DNA of 64,000 nucleotides from Globodera rostochiensis (Eukaryota; Nematoda; Chromadorea; Rhabditida; Heteroderidae): NCBI GenBank assembly GCA_018350325.1, contig JAEVLN010000006.1, positions 1,697,193 to 1,761,192 of the forward strand, read 5' to 3'. Shown piece by piece: positions 60,850 to 64,000 of this stretch (position 1 is its first letter; each line of letters starts with the position of its first letter). The notes under the pieces were generated by a model. It saw only the letters and a program-made list of their open reading frames with translations, ran no database searches and was not told where the DNA came from. The position numbers and the translations under genes were made by a program.

Positions 60850-62781
60850 ATGAAACTCTTCGCAATGCTTATGTTGCGTTTTGCATTTGTAATGCTTTCG
60901 TCGTCACTTCTTCGAAACGGAACTAAGGCAACTTTGGACGAATTGGATAAATTGGAAAATTGGAAAAAATCGTGCCAAGAGTTCGCCGTTTCAATTGAGC
61001 AGCAAGGACTAATCTTTTTGCGTTAGTTATTTTTTTGACATATTTTAAGTAAAATGAATTTCCCGCATCAATTAAGCGCATAATTATGAAAAAAGCACAA
61101 CCAAAATTGGGGCCGGAGAAGAGTGGCTTAGGCCTAAGCCTAACAAACCCTAAGCCAGGGTGGCTTAGGCCTAAGCCTAACGAATCCCCACTAATTCAAT
61201 CCAAAAATATTATTAAAAATCGGAAATAGTTTAAAAGGTCTTTAAAAATTGTTTACTCCTGCACAGACACTCACCGAATGTTATAAGAAATCTTTTATAA
61301 AATCGGGGTTCTGTCTCAACAAAATTAGTTGTCTTGACCACTAATATGTAAAAAAGCATTGCGGTCTAGCCGCACTTAATGTTATCGCCTTTAATTTGAT
61401 AATCCACAGATCATCCAAAATATATTAATAAGATCAATGATTAAAGATTTTGATTTTTTTCATTAATTTATTTGTTAATTAACACAGATCATCCAAAATA
61501 TATTAATAAGATGATCATGGAGCCTTTGACTGACTTGCTTAACGAAGTGAACAAATTTCCAATCGAAGGAATGGAAAAACCGTTGAGCCGTCGACTAAAA
61601 AAGCCTCTGCAAATCGCAATAGGCAATTGCGAGAAAATATTGAATGAAGTTGAACATTCTGGACAGGAGGACATCAACAAATATTTGGAAAGTTTATCGT
61701 CCAAAATAAATTCAATTGCAGAGAGAATTGACAAGGAGTTCAACACGTTCATCATGGAGGTTGAGCTGGAACTGATCGAGAAGGTCAACTGGACGTCGGG
61801 AAATAACAACGAATTGTGCAAGGAATTTTATTATTTTTGGACATCGTTACAAGCTGAAGAATCTTATTGTGAGAAAGATTCTTTTCGTCGCGTTGTGATA
61901 TGGACATATAAAATCCCGCGCAGGGAACAAGATGTTGCAGATCTTAAGACACGCATTTTTAAAGCAAAACTGAAAATTTTGGAGAAAGAATTGTCTGAAA
62001 AAATTGCTGGATTTGCACAACAACCACACATTGATGTGGACGGATTTATAGAATTTTCCGATGAATTTATAAATGAATGGAAACAAATTGAACACAAAAT
62101 AGACACCGCAAATATTGCCGATAAAAAAACAGAAAAAGTTTATTTTTTAATTTATAGAAAAGTAACTTTTAAAATAAATTTATAATTTAGAATTTGCGTG
62201 AAAGCTTGGACGAGTTGGCTAATCGCGCGCTGAAAGAAACAATTCCATTAAAAAAAATTATCACAAAAAAACTGGACGAACTGCGCCCCGGACTTCTGAA
62301 AAACATTTTCAAAAACCTGGGAAAATCCATCAACCGTGATCAAAAAGAACAAAAAGAAGCCCAAATTAATGCAAAAAAGGTTATAAATGACATTGGCATG
62401 TTTGATGGTGCCGCAAATAAACTGCTGGTACGCTTTGAACAGAAGTTGGACAAAACTGAGTTCTGTGATCAATTAGAAAAGGCTGTTGCGGAAGACAAAC
62501 AAATGGTCTCAAATGCATATCAAGTCAAGGTAATTAATGGTATACTGTACTTTGGTGTTATAGACCAGTACTGTACTTTTCAAGCGGTTTAATGGCATAC
62601 TGTACTTTGCTGTTATAGACCAGTAAAGGTACTTAATGGTATACTGTACTTTGGTGTTATAGACCAATCGAGGTACTTAATGGTATACTGTACTTTTCAA
62701 GCGGCTTAATGGTATACTGTACTTTGCTGTTATAGACCATAAGAGTTTTTTGACTAATTAGCTAATTTTAAGACAGTATGA
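60850..62781 (+). CDS. Secreted effector-like protein, paralog E5 (389 residues)
   Basis: Exons 60850-61021, 61488-62137, 62191-62529 and 62773-62781. The signal peptide is MKLFAMLMLRFAFVMLSSSL. Next come LDKLENWKKSCQEFAVSIEQ, LLNEVNKFPIEGMEKPLSRR, KPLQIAIGNCEKILNEVEHS, EFNTFIMEVELELIEKVNW, YCEKDSFRRVVIW, LKILEKELSEKIAGFAQQ and IDVDGFIEFSDEFINEW. Exon 3: LDELANRALKETIPLKKI, DIGMFDGAANKLLV and VSNAYQVK. The last exon adds only two residues before TGA. The acceptor used (61485-61487) is the second of a 30-bp direct repeat; the first copy leads to a stop. Intron 1 shows the empty hAT site at 61078-61089. Exon 3 is closest to that of E3. Role as in E3, inferred. Confidence 0.8.
61405..61512. repeat. 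30-bp direct repeat around the E5 exon 2 acceptor
   Basis: The sequence CACAGATCATCCAAAATATA.. occurs at 61405-61434 and again at 61483-61512. It includes a 3' splice AG and the first codons of exon 2. Only the second copy opens into the frame. Confidence 0.9.
62535..62740. repeat. Tandem repeat in E5 intron 3
   Basis: Copies of TTAATGGTATACTGTACTTT and GGTGTTATAGACCA in mixed order, a diverged relation of the minisatellites in introns 3 of E2-E4. Confidence 0.8.
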
Positions 62782-64000
62782 ATGAACTGTTGGGATGTGA
62801 ATGAAGTCGAGAAGTAATTGGAACGGTTTACTCATTGTTATTTCGTGATTTTTGACTTTTATTTTTACATTTCATTTCGGTTTTGAAATTTTCTGGCATT
62901 TTCAAGAACGCTTTTGCTTTTTATTCGATTATAAATTTGTTTACTTTTTTCGATCGGTTAAAGAAAACATTGGCACTCGATGAGTGCTAGGACTTAGCCT
63001 CTGATTTCTCGACAAATTGTATGAAATTGATTTAAAAACTGCATAAAAAGCGATATTTTAGGTTTTTGAACAGAATTTCGAAAAGGGCTCGGGCTCAGTT
63101 TTGGGGTCACCTATCATTTGGTCACTGTTCGTTTCGTCACCCTAATCACTTTTGTGACTTAAAAGTTGACAAGAAATGGCATGTGATCACAAAAATTGGG
63201 ATGAAATGCGCGCAAATCCCACCGCCTGTGAAGAATTGGGCAAAACTGACTTCTGTGTTAAATAAAAAAAGGCTGTTGCGGAAGTACTTCGAATGCCGAA
63301 CCCGAATTCGTACACTTCTTCAAAAACTCCAAATTTTCAAAAATTAATTTTGGCCTAAATCATTCCGTGGTTCGAAATAGAGGTCGGATTCGGATTCTAC
63401 GTTCCCAAATACCCCTGGAAAACAATTTTTATCGACATTGGCAAAAGAAAATGGGCAACAAACCGAACCATTTGTTATCTAAAAAAGCATTTTTCTATGC
63501 AATTAAATTAAAAATAATAAATACAATTATTAGGTTTAACCGCTGAAAATCAATGAAATTCCGATGACGCCGCATGTCACAAGGATCTCACACTCTCTAA
63601 ACTCAAGGGCGCGTAACTGTACTTATTTTGTATCAGAAATGTACTGATTTTAAGAGGCCGAGTCTGACAAATTAAAAATGTACTGATTTGTCAGAAATGC
63701 ACTGTTTTCAGCTCGGCGTACTGATTTTCTGGAAAATTCGTATTTTTGTGACTAATTTTCTTAACAAAATGAGTAGAAAATATCCAAAAATTTTCCCGGC
63801 GGCGCCTATCGGCACCGCCTTACTCCTTCTATTCTTAAAAAACTCTTCAAAAAAGAAATATTTTGAGAACTTTTTTTTAAGTGTACTGATTTTTGACCCT
63901 AAAATCTGATAGTTTGAGTGAGTATAATGTACTGATTTTGAAAAATTTTAGTTAAGCTCCCTGCTAAACGCAAACAATTGTCTAACGCCACACACTCTAA
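62782..64000. other. Intergenic downstream of E5
   Basis: About 62800-62990 retains the 3' flank shared by the family (AGTCGAGAAGTAATTGGA, then CTTTTTATTCGATTATAAAT). 63580-63920 repeats TGTACTGATTT, similar in layout to the element at 44145-44738, with a CGGCGGCGCCTATCGGCACC core. No gene seen. Confidence 0.45.

Noticed and set aside
20985..62781. Assigning the secreted family to a named published effector
   Set aside because: I do not recognise the mature sequences with certainty, so no gene symbol was given.

Overview
This is a eukaryotic window, very probably from a plant-parasitic cyst nematode (Heteroderidae, Globodera/Heterodera type). The genes have short GT-AG introns in AT-rich DNA. 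Two copies of an F-box-like protein family that I know from cyst nematodes are present. Five paralogous secreted-protein genes lie behind arrays of the hexamer ATGCCA, the 'DOG box' reported for dorsal-gland effector promoters of Globodera. Exon limits below were worked out by hand from splice signals, reading phase and paralog comparison.

Layout. 1-3.1 kb: a higher-order tandem repeat, then a five-exon unknown gene. 4.1-6.9 kb: F-box-like gene 1 (+), which has lost one 3' splice AG. 8.3-15.6 kb (-): a protein kinase gene with a long tail. 16.2-19.5 kb (+): the mitochondrial electron transfer flavoprotein alpha subunit, nine exons. 20.4-22.3 kb: the first secreted-protein paralog (E1) with its promoter array and an orphan promoter unit. 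23.1-38.8 kb (-): an APC11-type RING gene whose intron holds a 12.6 kb BEL/Pao LTR retrotransposon. The element has near-identical LTRs, an intact 1919-residue gag-pol, three accessory ORFs downstream of pol, and an internal 4.29 kb tandem duplication. 40.3-44.1 kb (-): F-box-like gene 2, apparently intact. 45.5-62.8 kb (+): paralogs E2 to E5, each with the same promoter module and four-exon structure. A degenerate gene lies at 58.8-60.0 kb.

Short non-autonomous DNA transposons are unusually dense. At least seven have clear 8-bp target duplications (hAT-like), and one 934-bp element is flanked by TA (Tc1/mariner-like). They sit in introns, next to splice sites and inside a promoter, so they give a relative history of the paralogs.

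Functional picture. ETFA and APC11 are conserved housekeeping genes. The F-box-like and secreted families are lineage-specific and expanding by tandem duplication. The most notable signal is the modular promoter of the secreted family: about 90-125 bp units rich in ATGCCA/TGGCAT, then a fixed TATA-containing block, then the signal-peptide exon. This is consistent with coordinated gland-cell expression, which is inferred and not shown by sequence alone.
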